Counted from the first letter of the stretch, positions 1 to 9,983 are shown. The stretch: 50,046 bases of DNA from Verrucomicrobiota bacterium (GCA_963205455.1 CAUJJL010000060.1:1-50046); one strand, 5' to 3'. A program made the numbers and translations. Notes: a model not told the origin generated them from the sequence alone.

Positions 1-110
1 TCGCACCGAGCTGCGCCAAGGCCGCTGACCATCCGCACCAGGAATTTCGCGGGGTCGTTACGGTTTTCCCGGTCCGGCTCGTCTACATAGCTGCACACCG
101 GTCATACACC
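1..110. other. Leader region before the TonB receptor gene
   Basis: No complete gene lies here. Two plus-strand frames stay open from the window edge: one reaches a stop at 88-90, the other runs into the receptor frame. The first could be the last 29 codons of an upstream gene, but its residues match no family I know. STN-type receptors often follow a FecR anti-sigma gene, so such a gene may lie just outside the window; that is inference. No good ribosome binding site precedes the ATG at 111. Confidence 0.25.
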
Positions 111-3100
111 ATGCTCACATCCCTGCTTCGTAACCTCCTCCGCAGCGCAGCCCTCGGCGCGCTGCTCATCCTGCCCGCCCTTGCGGCTACAGAAGCCAAG
201 AAAGCCTACGACTTGCCTTCCGGTGACGCCGCCCGGATGCTCAAGCGCTTCTCGGAAACTTCCGGCCGCGAAACCCTGTTTGCAGCCGAAACCGTGCGCG
301 GCGTGCGCACCCAGGCCGTCAAGGGGGAATTCGGGACACTGGCAGCCCTCGAGCAAATGCTCGCCGGCACCGGCTTGATCGTCATGCAGGACGACAGGAC
401 GGGCGCATTGGCAATCCGGAGGGAGGCAGACCCAAACGGCCAGCGGGTGGCGGTCGAGGCGAACGGCCACCCGGGAAGGACAACAAGAAGTGAGTCCGGC
501 GCCGTCGAACTGGAAAAATTCGAGGTGCTCGGCAGTCGCATCGTTGGTCTTGCAAATCAGACCATTCTGCGCACCGACGAGGCTGGGGCCTTGGCCTATG
601 ACGTCATCAGTCGCACCGATATCGACCGGCTTGGAGTCACGTCGATGGAAGAACTTTTCCGCGTTGTCAGTCAGACAAGTGACTACGGCAGTCAATCGCT
701 TCAGGGCTCGGCCTTGAATCCCGCTTTCGCCGGTGGCGCAACCTACCAGAATTCCGAAGTGAAGCTCCGCGGCTTCTCGTCGCTGCAAACCACAATCCTT
801 CTCAATGGTCGTCGCTTGCAGCGAGGCAATCTCACCGCAGGTCCCGACCTGAACCGCATCCCGGTCGCCGCCATCGAGCGCATCGAAATCCTGCCTTCCT
901 CAGCCTCCGCGATCTACGGAGGCGGCGCCATCGGAGGTGCGATCAACATCATTCTGCGTCGCGACTACACCGGCCGCGATCTCACGATCAGTGGCGGCAC
1001 GAGCACCGACGGCGGTGCGGAACGCTACCAGGCCACTTACTTCGAGGGGCGCACCTTCAACGGAGGCAAGACGCAGTTCTCCTTCACCGTCGACTATCAG
1101 CATAGTTCTCCGCTCTACAACAGCGACCGCAACTTTCTCGATAATCTCCTGGCCCGTTATCCCGCGAACACGACATCGCTGGTCAGCGGCCGTTCAGCTT
1201 ACGAACAATACATTCTCCAGTCCTTCAACGGCATGCCCGGCACAATATTGGTCAACTCCGCCACCGGCACGCTGCCGATTCCGGGAGCGACGGGCGTTCG
1301 TTATGCGGGGATCCCGAGCAATCAGGACGGAACCGCGCTCACCCCTTCGTCATTTGTAGCCAGCGCTGGCCGGGCCAATCTCGGAGACCGCTACAACCGT
1401 TCGATCATTTACCGTCCCGAAGACCGCTACAGCTTTACTTCGCAGCTGGAACACGAGTTCAAGAAGGACAGGCTTTCGATGTATGCCGAGGCCGGCGTGA
1501 CCTATTTCCGATCGGATATAACCTTTCCGATGAATCTGTCGTCGATGAGCCTCTCGGCGACCGACCCCTTGAATCCGTTCCGCACCAACGTGACCCCTGG
1601 GTTCGTCGGCGTACCGATCCTCGTCTACTACGATCCGGTCGACCTGCCCGATCCGTCGCTCTTCCAGGAACGCCAGGGCGCACGAGCGCTGCTCGGTTTC
1701 AAGGGACGTTTCAGCGACCGTTGGGAGTGGTCGCTTGATGGTACGGGTGAATACGGCCGCAGCCACTCGACGGGCATCAATACCAACCAGAACCTCAACA
1801 CCTTTGTCTCCAGCACCGCGGTCGGCACACTGAACCAGGCCCAGCGTCGCACGCACTATAATCCGCTCGCAGACCACCGGACTTATCCAAAAGGCGACGT
1901 GATGGCGCAATACCTCGAATACCGCCGCGACTACACGTACTATAACTGGCTTTCACAGGTCAACCTGCGCGCGGTCGGCGAGGTGTTCGATCTCCCTGCC
2001 GGGAAATTCGTTGTCTCTCCTGGCGCCGAGGTCATCTGGGGCAAGTACCGCACGAATTCCACGGTCAATGTGAGCGAGGCAATCCGTCAGGCCATTCCCA
2101 CCGGCATCATCGGACCGAGCAACACCACAGCCAGCCAGAGTCGCCGTACCGAATCCGTCTTTCTCGAAAGCGTGATCCCGCTCATCAGCCCGCAGTGGCG
2201 CCCCCTTCCGATTGAGTCGGCAGAACTCAACGCTGCCATTCGCTGGGAAAACACCGACGACTCCACGGCCGCGACGAGTCCCGTCGTCGGGCTGCGTGTC
2301 GCCCCGGTCAAGGACGTTGCCTTCCGCGTATCCTATGCCGAGGGATTCTTCCCGCCCGACCAATCAAACTACGAGAATCCGCGCATCAACCCGGCGGCGA
2401 TCACCCCCTTCACCGATCCGGCACGCGGAAACCTTCTCTACAATTATGTCCACGAAGAAATTTCCGGCGGCAATCCTGACCTCAGACCCGAACTGTCGTC
2501 CTCGTGGAATTACGGCGTCATCCTCACGCCCCGAGTCTTGTCAGGCCTCACACTCACCGTCGATTTCTGGAATATCGAGAAAATCGATGCGATCCTCATT
2601 CCAACCGGGCCGTCCGCAATTCTTGCCTCTCCGGATTCCTATCCCGGCCGCGTCGTCCGCAACCCCCAGACGGCAGATGACATCGCCAAAGGCTGGCTTG
2701 GCGAAGTGAAGTCGATCGACTACCGCCCCGTGAACGTGGGCTTCACCAAGACTTCGGGTGTCGATGCCAAACTCCGTTACACTCACGACATCGCTGCCAA
2801 CACCAAGCTCACGACACTGGCCGCCTTGACGTGGACCGATTCGTTCCGCGACCAGATCCTTCCGGTCAATCCGATCATTGAGCGCGTGGGTACCACGGGC
2901 ACCACCGCCAGCAGTCCGCTCGAATGGCGCGGCAATGGTTCGGTTTTCCTTGAGCGCAACCGGTGGACTGCGGGAGTCACCGTCACCTACATCGATTCCT
3001 ACAGCACGCCGACAACGACGCCCACGGTGGTCTACCCGACTGCCACGGGACTCGATGGCGCGAAGATCCCCTCGGCCACGCTTTGGGATCTGCAGGTTTC

Positions 3101-3290
3101 GTACGATGTTCCCGCCGCCCGCGGCAGGAGCGGCTGGCTGCGCTGGTTTGACTCAACGAAGTGGACGCTAAGTGTGCGCAACGTCTTCAACAAGGAGCCG
3201 GCTTTCCGCACCGACGTCTACAGCCCCTACAGTCGCTTCGAAGATCCCCGTCAGCGCTACATCACGCTGGCAGTCAAGAAACACCTGTAA
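111..3290 (+). CDS. TonB-dependent outer-membrane receptor with STN domain
   Basis: This 1059-residue protein is an outer-membrane active transporter driven by TonB. It opens with a signal peptide (MLTSLLRNLLRSAALGALLI, cleaved near LAATEA). Residues about 30-108 form an STN (secretin/TonB short N-terminal) domain, which in relatives contacts a periplasmic FecR-type partner for signalling. A linker with VELEKFEVLGSRI leads to the plug domain at about 145-285, including IYGGGAIGGAINI near 267. The remainder is a beta barrel ending in a YITLAVKKHL strand; the last residue is Leu rather than the usual Phe. The ATG at 111 is chosen because the signal peptide starts there. The substrate cannot be told from sequence; siderophores, oligosaccharides and other compounds are all possible. 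The next gene, for a secreted thioredoxin-like protein, follows after 54 bases and may be co-transcribed. Confidence 0.93.
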   Translation: MLTSLLRNLLRSAALGALLILPALAATEAKKAYDLPSGDAARMLKRFSETSGRETLFAAETVRGVRTQAVKGEFGTLAALEQMLAGTGLIVMQDDRTGALAIRREADPNGQRVAVEANGHPGRTTRSESGAVELEKFEVLGSRIVGLANQTILRTDEAGALAYDVISRTDIDRLGVTSMEELFRVVSQTSDYGSQSLQGSALNPAFAGGATYQNSEVKLRGFSSLQTTILLNGRRLQRGNLTAGPDLNRIPVAAIERIEILPSSASAIYGGGAIGGAINIILRRDYTGRDLTISGGTSTDGGAERYQATYFEGRTFNGGKTQFSFTVDYQHSSPLYNSDRNFLDNLLARYPANTTSLVSGRSAYEQYILQSFNGMPGTILVNSATGTLPIPGATGVRYAGIPSNQDGTALTPSSFVASAGRANLGDRYNRSIIYRPEDRYSFTSQLEHEFKKDRLSMYAEAGVTYFRSDITFPMNLSSMSLSATDPLNPFRTNVTPGFVGVPILVYYDPVDLPDPSLFQERQGARALLGFKGRFSDRWEWSLDGTGEYGRSHSTGINTNQNLNTFVSSTAVGTLNQAQRRTHYNPLADHRTYPKGDVMAQYLEYRRDYTYYNWLSQVNLRAVGEVFDLPAGKFVVSPGAEVIWGKYRTNSTVNVSEAIRQAIPTGIIGPSNTTASQSRRTESVFLESVIPLISPQWRPLPIESAELNAAIRWENTDDSTAATSPVVGLRVAPVKDVAFRVSYAEGFFPPDQSNYENPRINPAAITPFTDPARGNLLYNYVHEEISGGNPDLRPELSSSWNYGVILTPRVLSGLTLTVDFWNIEKIDAILIPTGPSAILASPDSYPGRVVRNPQTADDIAKGWLGEVKSIDYRPVNVGFTKTSGVDAKLRYTHDIAANTKLTTLAALTWTDSFRDQILPVNPIIERVGTTGTTASSPLEWRGNGSVFLERNRWTAGVTVTYIDSYSTPTTTPTVVYPTATGLDGAKIPSATLWDLQVSYDVPAARGRSGWLRWFDSTKWTLSVRNVFNKEPAFRTDVYSPYSRFEDPRQRYITLAVKKHL

Positions 3291-3344
3291 CTTCTTTTTT
3301 CCCAGGGGCAAAATTCCTTCGGCATCACCCGTCCCGTTCAATCC

Positions 3345-4403
3345 ATGAAACCCATCGCTCTTGCCCTCCTTGCCGCCCTCACCGGTGGCGTCCTGTCTGC
3401 GCAGGACGCTCGCCCGGTGCTTGATCCCGTCGCAACCGCCATCTGGTCCGAACATGCCCGGGGCATGGGCAACCGCGGTGATGGGCGCAGCGGTGTGGAT
3501 TTTGAGCTCGTTACCGGCAAGGCGTTTGAGTTCTTCGAAAAGTTTCCGGAGGAACGGCGCGTGGGAGGAATCCTCTTCAACCTCGCCAGCTTTGGAGGCT
3601 GGGTTGCGGAAGACCCCCGGAGCGCCGCTCTGCGTCCCGAATGGCAGGTGCATCTCCGCCGTGCAATTGCTGATGCGCTCAAACAAAAGGCCTGGCCCGA
3701 CAATGTCTGGGCCGGCCTTCAGTGGGTCGGCGCCAAGAACGACATCGCAATCCAGGTCGACGACACGGGTCATGCCGACCTCGGCGCTCTGCGCAAGCGC
3801 ATCGATCTCATTGCAGCACGCGTGCCGACGTCAGCCTACCGGACCTTTCTTGAACAGGAGTATGTGCGCTGGCTCGAGAAATTGGAGCCAGGCGCCGTGG
3901 AGGCGTACCTCAGGAAGCTGGCTGCGAGTGACAGCGAAGACCTCGCCAAGTATGGCCAGGGTCAGTTGGAAATCCACCATATCCGATCCACGCCCATGGA
4001 GCTGGCCTTCACCGCAACCGACGGCACGAAGGTCGACCTGGCGGATTACCGCGGCAAAGTCGTGTTGATCGACTGTTGGGCAACCTGGTGCGTCCCGTGC
4101 ATCAAGGAACTCCCCTATGTGAAGGCCGCGCTCGCGAAATGGGGCGACCGAGGCTTTGCAGTCATCGGCATCTCGTTCGACCGAGCACCCGATCGTGCGA
4201 AGCTGGAGAAATTCATCTCAGACGAAAAACTCAATTGGCCACACTGGTTCTATGAGGGCCCCGGAAAGAATCCGCTCGGGCTCAAATACAACATCCGCAG
4301 CATCCCCGCCACGTTCCTGCTCGGCCGGGACGGACGTCTCGTCACAACAGAGACGCACGGTGACAAGCTTGAAGCCGAGCTTCAGCGTCTCCTGGGACCT
4401 TGA
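3345..4403 (+). CDS. Secreted TlpA-like thioredoxin-fold protein
   Basis: The protein has 352 residues. It carries a signal peptide (MKPIALALLAALTGGVLSAQ), so it should act in the periplasm or on the envelope. The C-terminal 140 residues are a TlpA/ResA-type thioredoxin domain with the redox pair CVPC (Cys249, Cys252) in the context WATWCVPCIKELP and a cis-proline loop at SIPATF. Such proteins reduce or oxidise disulfides of exported proteins or hemes. The first 200 residues after the signal peptide are a mostly helical region that I do not recognise; it makes this protein about twice the length of a plain TlpA. It follows the TonB receptor closely, so a role in folding or maintaining envelope proteins is possible but not shown. 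Confidence 0.88.
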   Translation: MKPIALALLAALTGGVLSAQDARPVLDPVATAIWSEHARGMGNRGDGRSGVDFELVTGKAFEFFEKFPEERRVGGILFNLASFGGWVAEDPRSAALRPEWQVHLRRAIADALKQKAWPDNVWAGLQWVGAKNDIAIQVDDTGHADLGALRKRIDLIAARVPTSAYRTFLEQEYVRWLEKLEPGAVEAYLRKLAASDSEDLAKYGQGQLEIHHIRSTPMELAFTATDGTKVDLADYRGKVVLIDCWATWCVPCIKELPYVKAALAKWGDRGFAVIGISFDRAPDRAKLEKFISDEKLNWPHWFYEGPGKNPLGLKYNIRSIPATFLLGRDGRLVTTETHGDKLEAELQRLLGP

Positions 4404-4459
4404 TACCAGCCAGTTCCAGGCGAGCACCCGTCCAGGACATTCGTGCCCCGGCTCCAACT

Positions 4460-4900
4460 CTATTTCTTGGACGAGCAATTGATCATCCACTGCACACCAA
4501 ACCGGTCGCGCAGCGAACCAAAATAATCACCCCAGAACATGTCCTGCATCGCCGTTTCAACCGTCCCTCCCGCCGACAGTGCGGCGAAGAGGCGGTCGGA
4601 CTCCGCGCGGGTATCGGGCGCGAGGGCGATGTAGACATTGTTGCCCTGATTGAGCTTGAAGCCCATGGACTCCGAAGCATCCGTGCCCATCAGCAAATGT
4701 CCGCCGAGGATGGGCAGGCAGACGTGCATGACGAGATTCTTGTCAGCCTCCGCCAGCGGAGGCTGATCCGGTCCACAGGCGGGTGCATTTCCCATGCGCA
4801 TGATCGGACCTGAAAATTCCGTTCCAAAGACCGACTTGTAGAAGAGGAAAGCCTCTTCGGTATTGCGCGCAAAGTTGAGGTACGTGCAGACGCTGGCCAT
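4460..4900 (-). CDS. VOC-superfamily protein, PhnB-like
   Basis: This is a 146-residue cytosolic protein of the vicinal oxygen chelate superfamily, closest to the PhnB/glyoxalase-like group. Diagnostic stretches are the opening YLNFARNTEEAFLFYKSVFG, then MHVCLPILGGHLLMGTD, NNVYIALAPDTRAESDRLF and the closing MFWGDYFGSLRDRFGVQW. Length and the paired beta-alpha-beta-beta-beta layout suit the family. Members bind metals and include glyoxalases, dioxygenases and antibiotic-binding proteins; the PhnB-like group has no agreed reaction. The gene converges on the thioredoxin gene and is not in an obvious operon. The ATG at 4900 matches the family N-terminus. Confidence 0.88.
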   Translation of the reverse strand: MASVCTYLNFARNTEEAFLFYKSVFGTEFSGPIMRMGNAPACGPDQPPLAEADKNLVMHVCLPILGGHLLMGTDASESMGFKLNQGNNVYIALAPDTRAESDRLFAALSAGGTVETAMQDMFWGDYFGSLRDRFGVQWMINCSSKK

Positions 4901-5015
4901 AATTTTTGGGGGTTGAATGTCGAATCCGCCAGGATCGGCGGAAGGTCACAAGGATGCGCCCACCCGCCTAAACCGCAAGCTCAGCACACAATTCAGCATC
5001 AGCCGCCATCCGCAT

Positions 5016-5045
5016 GATCGCTCTGATACAAAAATCAGAACGATC
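5016..5045 (-). other. Stem-loop after tRNA-Ser
   Basis: A 12-base-pair inverted repeat with one mismatch (5016-5027 with 5034-5045) surrounds a six-base loop. It lies 16 bases past the 3' end of the minus-strand tRNA. A run of Ts precedes it on that strand and more Ts lie in its loop, but none follows it, so it is not a textbook terminator. It may mark transcript ending or processing. Confidence 0.35.
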
Positions 5046-5061
5046 CCTAGCTTCGAAAAAA

Positions 5062-5153
<92 letters not shown>

Positions 5154-5252
5154 AGTCCAAGCAGGCTCCAGAAGCAAAGAGGCTCTCCGCAAAGTGCAAG
5201 GGCATTTCTCGGTCTGGCGCAAATCCGGGCGGCCTTCGCAGACGAATCGCTT

Positions 5253-6992
5253 TTATACCTTGGTGCCGACCGAGTGGAACGTGGCGTCCTTCGGCAGGAT
5301 GACCCGGTCACACCAGTCGCCAAACCGTTCGCCGGCTTCCCTCTCGAGCGCATAGCGTTTGATGATCGGTGTCAGTTGGGCCAACGCATCATCAATCGTC
5401 AGGCTCGCCGCAAACAGGCGGTTCAAGCGCGTGCCCTCGTACTTGGCCCCGAGATAGATGGCATATTTTCCCGGGGCCTTGCCCACAAATCCGATCTCGG
5501 CCAGGTACGGTCGCGCGCAGCCGTTCGGGCAGCCCGTGATGCGGAGGCTGATGGCATCGTCGCGGAGCCCCGCCTCCTCGAGAATCGTCTCAAATCGCGC
5601 AAGCAGGTCGGGCAGTGCCCGTTCGCTCTCCGCCAGCGCAAGTCCGCAGCTGGGCAGCGCCACACAGGAGAGCGCGTTCAGCCGGATGCCGGAGCGGGCG
5701 TTCTCCGCGGCAAGATTGTACCGCGCGAGCACTTCCTCGATGCGCGCCCTGGCCTCGGGGGTGACCCCTGAAATCGTGAGGTTCTGTGAAGGCGTCAGTC
5801 TGAAATCTCCAGTGTGAAATCCGGCGATCTCGCGCAGCGCCTTCTTCATTTCCCAGCCCGGGGCATCCTTGATGCGCCCGCTGAGGATGTGCAGGCCATA
5901 GAACCAGGTGCCATCATCGCACGCATGCCAGCCGAAGGGATCCTGGACGGTCGTGAAGTGATAGGGGCGCGCCGGAGCGAGCGTCACGCCGGACCGCCGC
6001 TCGATCTCTGCCTTGAACCAGTCGAGCCCACGATCATCGATCGTATACTTCAACCGCGCATGCTTGCGGTTGGTCCGGTCGCCATGGTCGCGCTGGGTGG
6101 TCAGCACGGCGATGCCGATCGCATTGACCTGGTCAGGCGTGATGAATCCCACCACGTCCGCAAGGCGCGAATACGTTTCGACATTGCCATGACTCATTCC
6201 CTGACCGCCGCCGATCGCCACATTGTAGCCGACCAGGCGATCGTTCTCGACAATCGCAATGAATCCGAGGTCCTGGGAGAAAAGGTCGATGTCGTTTGAC
6301 GGCGGAACGGCGAACCCGGTCTTGAACTTGCGCGGCAGGTAGGTGGCTCCGTAGAACGGCTCCACCTCCGGCTCTCCGCCCGCGACCTTTTCCTCGTCGA
6401 GCCAGATTTCATGATAGGCCCGGGTCTTCGGAAGGACGTACTCACTCCACGCCTTTGCCTGCTCGTACACCTGCTGCTGCACAGGGCTTCGCTCGGGATT
6501 GGGTGGCGCCATCACATTCCGGTTCACATCGCCGCACGCAGCGATCGAATCCAGAAGCACGGAATTCAGTCCCTTGATCAACGGCTTCAGATTGCCCTTC
6601 AGCACGCCGTGAAATTGAAACGTCTGGCGCGTCGTCAAGCGCAGCGACTGGATGCCAAACCGGTCGGCCAGCGAGTCGAGCACCTGCCACTGCTGCGGGG
6701 TGCAGCGCCCTCCCGGAAGGCGCACGCGAAGCATGAAGGAAAAGGCCTTCTCCTTGCCCGCGCGTTTCAGAGCAATGCGCTGGTCCCGATCGTCCTGCAG
6801 GTAGAGCCCGTGAAACTTGGTGAGCAGACTGCTGTTGTCGGAAATCGCGCCGGTCGAGGTGTCCTTGAGATCGTCCGCGATGGCTCCGCGGAGGAGGTTC
6901 GAAGCAAGTTTTGCGGCCTCATTGGCAGTGAACGGCTTTGCAGCGGGCGCTGCAGGCGAAGAGGGAGCGGTAGGCTCAACGGTCGAGATCAC
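5253..6992 (-). CDS. cysI: Sulfite reductase hemoprotein (beta subunit)
   Basis: CysI reduces sulfite to sulfide with six electrons, using siroheme coupled to a 4Fe-4S cluster in assimilatory sulfur metabolism. The four cluster cysteines are visible as CVALPSC and TGCPNGC (Cys443, 449, 488 and 492 from the chosen start), with the same spacing as E. coli CysI. Other family blocks are GLYLQDDRDQR, TTRQTFQFHG and TYLPRKFKTGF. The GTG at 6992 gives 579 residues, close to the 570 of E. coli. The frame continues upstream to a TTG at 7085, but those 31 codons are AT-rich and unlike the family, so they look like leader DNA. No cysJ or cysH is in the window, so the electron donor (CysJ or ferredoxin) is unknown. 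Confidence 0.93.
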   Translation of the reverse strand: MISTVEPTAPSSPAAPAAKPFTANEAAKLASNLLRGAIADDLKDTSTGAISDNSSLLTKFHGLYLQDDRDQRIALKRAGKEKAFSFMLRVRLPGGRCTPQQWQVLDSLADRFGIQSLRLTTRQTFQFHGVLKGNLKPLIKGLNSVLLDSIAACGDVNRNVMAPPNPERSPVQQQVYEQAKAWSEYVLPKTRAYHEIWLDEEKVAGGEPEVEPFYGATYLPRKFKTGFAVPPSNDIDLFSQDLGFIAIVENDRLVGYNVAIGGGQGMSHGNVETYSRLADVVGFITPDQVNAIGIAVLTTQRDHGDRTNRKHARLKYTIDDRGLDWFKAEIERRSGVTLAPARPYHFTTVQDPFGWHACDDGTWFYGLHILSGRIKDAPGWEMKKALREIAGFHTGDFRLTPSQNLTISGVTPEARARIEEVLARYNLAAENARSGIRLNALSCVALPSCGLALAESERALPDLLARFETILEEAGLRDDAISLRITGCPNGCARPYLAEIGFVGKAPGKYAIYLGAKYEGTRLNRLFAASLTIDDALAQLTPIIKRYALEREAGERFGDWCDRVILPKDATFHSVGTKV

Positions 6993-7162
6993 CCCCGGAT
7001 GCTCTGAAAAATCACCCTGCTCCGCAAGTTTAATTTGGTATGTTAGGTTACAAACTAATGTATTTTCTTCGGTCTGGAACTTCAAGGCGTTAAGTAATTT
7101 ATATCGAGTTACTTGTAGTGCCGTCCGATGTGAAATAGCCGTGCTGCGGCTCTACCGAACCA
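6993..7162 (-). promoter_or_regulatory. AT-rich leader upstream of cysI
   Basis: This stretch between the ahcY terminator and the likely cysI start is much richer in A and T than the surrounding genes, with several TATAAAT- and TAACAT-like words on the minus strand. It is the probable promoter region of cysI. I cannot assign a specific -10/-35 pair or regulator. Confidence 0.4.
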
Positions 7163-7196
7163 ATAAAAAAAACCGCGCCAAGAGGGAGGCGCGGTT
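7163..7196 (-). terminator. Rho-independent terminator of ahcY
   Basis: Just after the ahcY stop, the minus strand has a perfect 9-base-pair GC-rich stem (AACCGCGCC at 7171-7179 with GGCGCGGTT at 7188-7196) and an eight-base loop, followed directly by a run of eight Ts. This is a classic intrinsic terminator and separates ahcY from cysI. Confidence 0.93.
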
Positions 7197-7220
7197 CGCG
7201 TAAAGGCCACTCCGCTTGCT

Positions 7221-8654
7221 TCAATAGCGGTAATGCTCGGGCTTATAGGGACCTTGCACCGGCACTCCAAGATAGGCTGCCTGCTCCTTGGTGAGGGTCG
7301 TCAGCTTGGCACCGATCTTTTCAAGATGAAGCCGCGCCACTTCCTCATCGAGATGTTTCGGCAGACGATAAACCCCGACCTTGTAGGCGTCGCGCTTTTC
7401 CCAGAGATCGAGCTGAGCCAACGTCTGGTTGGTGAAGGAATTCGACATCACGAATGACGGATGCCCGGTCGCGCAGCCGAGGTTCACCAGCCTGCCCTCC
7501 GCGAGAAGGTAGATGCTGCGGCCGTTGGCGAGGACGAACTGATCGTATTGCGGCTTGATCGTGATGCGGCGCGTGCCGGCGGACTTGTACAGGCGGTCGA
7601 CCTGGATCTCGTTGTCGAAATGGCCGATGTTGCAGATGATCGCCTGGTCCTTCATCCGCTGAATATGCTCGAGCGTGATCACGTCGCGATTGCCCGTCGT
7701 GGTCACGTAGATGTCCGCAGTGCCCAGCGTGCTCTCGACGGTATTGACCTCAAACCCTTCCATCGCTGCCTGCAGCGCGTTGATGGGATCAACCTCCGTC
7801 ACGATGACACGGGCGCCGAAGCCACGGAGGGAATGCGCCGAGCCCTTGCCGACGTCGCCGTAACCGCACACGCACGCGACCTTGCCCGCAATCATAACGT
7901 CCGTCGCGCGCTTGAGTCCGTCAGCCAGCGACTCACGACATCCGTAGAGATTGTCGAACTTCGACTTGGTCACCGAGTCGTTGACGTTGATCGCGGGCAC
8001 GAGAAGTTTGCCCTTCTCGTGAAGCTGATAGAGCCGGTGCACGCCCGTTGTCGTCTCCTCCGAGACGCCGCGCCAGTCCTTCACCATGCGTGAAAAGACG
8101 AGTGGATCCTCTGCATGGATCCGTTTGAGCAGATCCTTGATGACCTGCTCCTCGTGCGAGCCGGATGGCGTCGTCACCCAGTCCGATCCGTTCTCGAGTT
8201 CGTACCCCTTGTGGAGCAGAAGCGTGACGTCGCCGCCGTCATCGACAACGAGCTGAGGGCCCTTGCCTTCCGGATGGCTGAGCGCCCTCCACGTGAGATC
8301 CCAGTACTCTTCGAGCGTTTCGCCCTTCCATGCGAAGACCGGCACACCGGACTTCGCGATCGCCGCGGCGGCATGATCCTGCGTGGAAAAAATGTTGCAC
8401 GAGGCCCAGCGCACCGAGGCACCCAATTCCACGAGGGTTTCGATGAGCACCGCCGTCTGGATCGTCATGTGCAGCGATCCGGTGATGCGCACACCCTTGA
8501 GCGGCTTCGCGGCGCCGTGTTTTTTCCGGAGGGAGACCAACCCGGGCATCTCATGCTCGGCAACATTGATTTCCTTTCTCCCCCAATCGGCGAGCGAGAT
8601 GTCTTTGACTTTGAAATCCTGACCTGAAGCGGACCTGGCAAGAACGGATGACAT
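7221..8654 (-). CDS. ahcY: S-adenosylhomocysteine hydrolase
   Basis: AhcY splits S-adenosylhomocysteine, the inhibitory by-product of SAM-dependent methylation, into adenosine and homocysteine using tightly bound NAD. The 477 residues include [15 protein letters not shown], the [12 protein letters not shown] segment, the NAD-binding [11 protein letters not shown] and the C-terminal KPEHYRY, all hallmarks of the family. The frame is open a further 71 codons upstream, but those overlap metK on another frame; the ATG at 8654 ([11 protein letters not shown]) fits the family N-terminus. It lies 49 bases downstream of metK on the same strand, so the two may be co-transcribed. The gap holds a CATATCAAA word also found in the metK operator-like site. 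A strong terminator follows the gene. Confidence 0.97.
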   Translation of the reverse strand: MSSVLARSASGQDFKVKDISLADWGRKEINVAEHEMPGLVSLRKKHGAAKPLKGVRITGSLHMTIQTAVLIETLVELGASVRWASCNIFSTQDHAAAAIAKSGVPVFAWKGETLEEYWDLTWRALSHPEGKGPQLVVDDGGDVTLLLHKGYELENGSDWVTTPSGSHEEQVIKDLLKRIHAEDPLVFSRMVKDWRGVSEETTTGVHRLYQLHEKGKLLVPAINVNDSVTKSKFDNLYGCRESLADGLKRATDVMIAGKVACVCGYGDVGKGSAHSLRGFGARVIVTEVDPINALQAAMEGFEVNTVESTLGTADIYVTTTGNRDVITLEHIQRMKDQAIICNIGHFDNEIQVDRLYKSAGTRRITIKPQYDQFVLANGRSIYLLAEGRLVNLGCATGHPSFVMSNSFTNQTLAQLDLWEKRDAYKVGVYRLPKHLDEEVARLHLEKIGAKLTTLTKEQAAYLGVPVQGPYKPEHYRY

Positions 8655-8672
8655 TGTGAATGGAGGAAGTGC

Positions 8673-8681
8673 TTTGATATG
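8673..8681 (-). promoter_or_regulatory. Possible operator half-site before ahcY
   Basis: The nine bases CATATCAAA (minus strand) match exactly one arm of the palindrome upstream of metK, and lie 19 bases before the ahcY start. A regulator that binds at metK might also touch this site. A nine-base match alone is weak evidence. Confidence 0.3.
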
Positions 8682-8703
8682 ATTAAAAATTGGAACGGGA
8701 AAC

Positions 8704-9903
8704 TCACGCGCGGCGCTTGACCGCTGCGACCAACGCACCTGCCCGGTCGGTGACTTCCCAAGGGAGACCCTTCTTTCCGAAATGGCCGTAGTTCGTGGTC
8801 CGCCTGTAGATCGGATGCAGCAGATTGAGCTGTTTGACGATATCCGCAGGCTTGAAACTGAAGACATCCTGAACTGCCTGCGCGATCACCTCATCGTCCG
8901 CCGTGCCGGTGCCGAATGTGTCGACAAACACACTGACCGGTTTCGGATGGCCGATGGCATACGCGAGTTGAAGCTCTGCAATCTCCGAAAGTCCCGAGGC
9001 CACAATCGTCTTGGCAACCCAGCGCGCCATATAAGCGGCCGAACGGTCGACCTTCGACGGATCCTTGCCGGAAAAGGCACCGCCACCATGACGCCCCCAT
9101 CCACCATACGTATCCACAATGATCTTACGGCCCGTGAGGCCGCTGTCTCCCTGCGGGCCTCCCACCACAAACCGTCCCGTGGGGTTGATGAGAAACTGCG
9201 TCTTTGAGTTCAGCAGTTTCGCAGGAATCACTTTTTGGATCACGTTCCGGATCAAGTAGGACTCAATCGCCGCATGATCCACATCATCGGTGTGCTGCGT
9301 GGAAATCACCACGTTGACGACTTCGATGGGCTTGCCGTCCTGATAGCGGACCGAAACCTGTGATTTTGCATCGGGCCGGAGCCAGCGGACCTTGCCAGAT
9401 TTACGAATGGCGGTGAGTTCACGCCCCAGCCGGTGCGCAAACATGATCGGCGTCGGCATCAGTTCCGGCGTTTCATTGCAGGCATAGCCAAACATCAGCC
9501 CCTGGTCGCCCGCGCCCTGCTCGGCGGTCCGCTTGCCCTTCACTTTGCGCGCATCCACCCCCTGCGCGATGTCAGGCGACTGCGTGGTCAGCAGGTTGTG
9601 GATGAAAACCTTGTCGGCATGGAAAACGTCGTCGTTGTTGACGTAGCCGATTTCGCGAATCGCATCGCGCACAATGCGGTCAATATTGATGACCGCGTCG
9701 ATCGGTTTGCTGCCAAGCTTCGGTATGGTGATCTCACCTGCCAGGACTACTGCGTTTGACTTCACCAGCGTTTCGCAGGCAACGCGACTCGTCTTGTCCA
9801 CCGCGAGGCAGGCATCGAGAACACTGTCTGAAATCAGGTCCGCAACCTTGTCAGGATGACCTTCACCAACCGACTCAGAGGAAAAAACAAAAGAATTGGC
9901 CAT
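8704..9903 (-). CDS. metK: S-adenosylmethionine synthetase
   Basis: MetK makes S-adenosylmethionine from methionine and ATP in the cytosol, working as a tetramer. The 399 residues show the standard signatures: [20 protein letters not shown] at the start, the ATP motif [12 protein letters not shown] and the glycine-rich P-loop-like [19 protein letters not shown]. Length and order match the bacterial family with nothing missing. ahcY follows on the same strand, so making SAM and recycling its by-product are encoded together. No SAM riboswitch fold is recognisable upstream; instead there is an AT-rich palindrome about 55 bases before the start, which suggests control by a protein repressor. Confidence 0.98.
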   Translation of the reverse strand: MANSFVFSSESVGEGHPDKVADLISDSVLDACLAVDKTSRVACETLVKSNAVVLAGEITIPKLGSKPIDAVINIDRIVRDAIREIGYVNNDDVFHADKVFIHNLLTTQSPDIAQGVDARKVKGKRTAEQGAGDQGLMFGYACNETPELMPTPIMFAHRLGRELTAIRKSGKVRWLRPDAKSQVSVRYQDGKPIEVVNVVISTQHTDDVDHAAIESYLIRNVIQKVIPAKLLNSKTQFLINPTGRFVVGGPQGDSGLTGRKIIVDTYGGWGRHGGGAFSGKDPSKVDRSAAYMARWVAKTIVASGLSEIAELQLAYAIGHPKPVSVFVDTFGTGTADDEVIAQAVQDVFSFKPADIVKQLNLLHPIYRRTTNYGHFGKKGLPWEVTDRAGALVAAVKRRA

Positions 9904-9952
9904 GGGTGCAATTGCCTCAAAAAATCCCTCCAGACGGTCTGCATCAAGTCTA

Positions 9953-9983
9953 ATATCAACATATCCGTATATTTTGATATGTT
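9953..9983 (-). promoter_or_regulatory. Palindromic operator-like site upstream of metK
   Basis: AACATATC (9958-9965) and GATATGTT (9976-9983) form a perfect 8-base inverted repeat with a 10-base AT-rich spacer. A second, overlapping pair, ATATCAA (9953-9959) and TTGATAT (9974-9980), is also perfect. The layout suits a dimeric helix-turn-helix regulator. ArsR-family regulators of SAM-cycle genes such as SahR are known in Proteobacteria, but assigning one here is inference. Confidence 0.6.
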
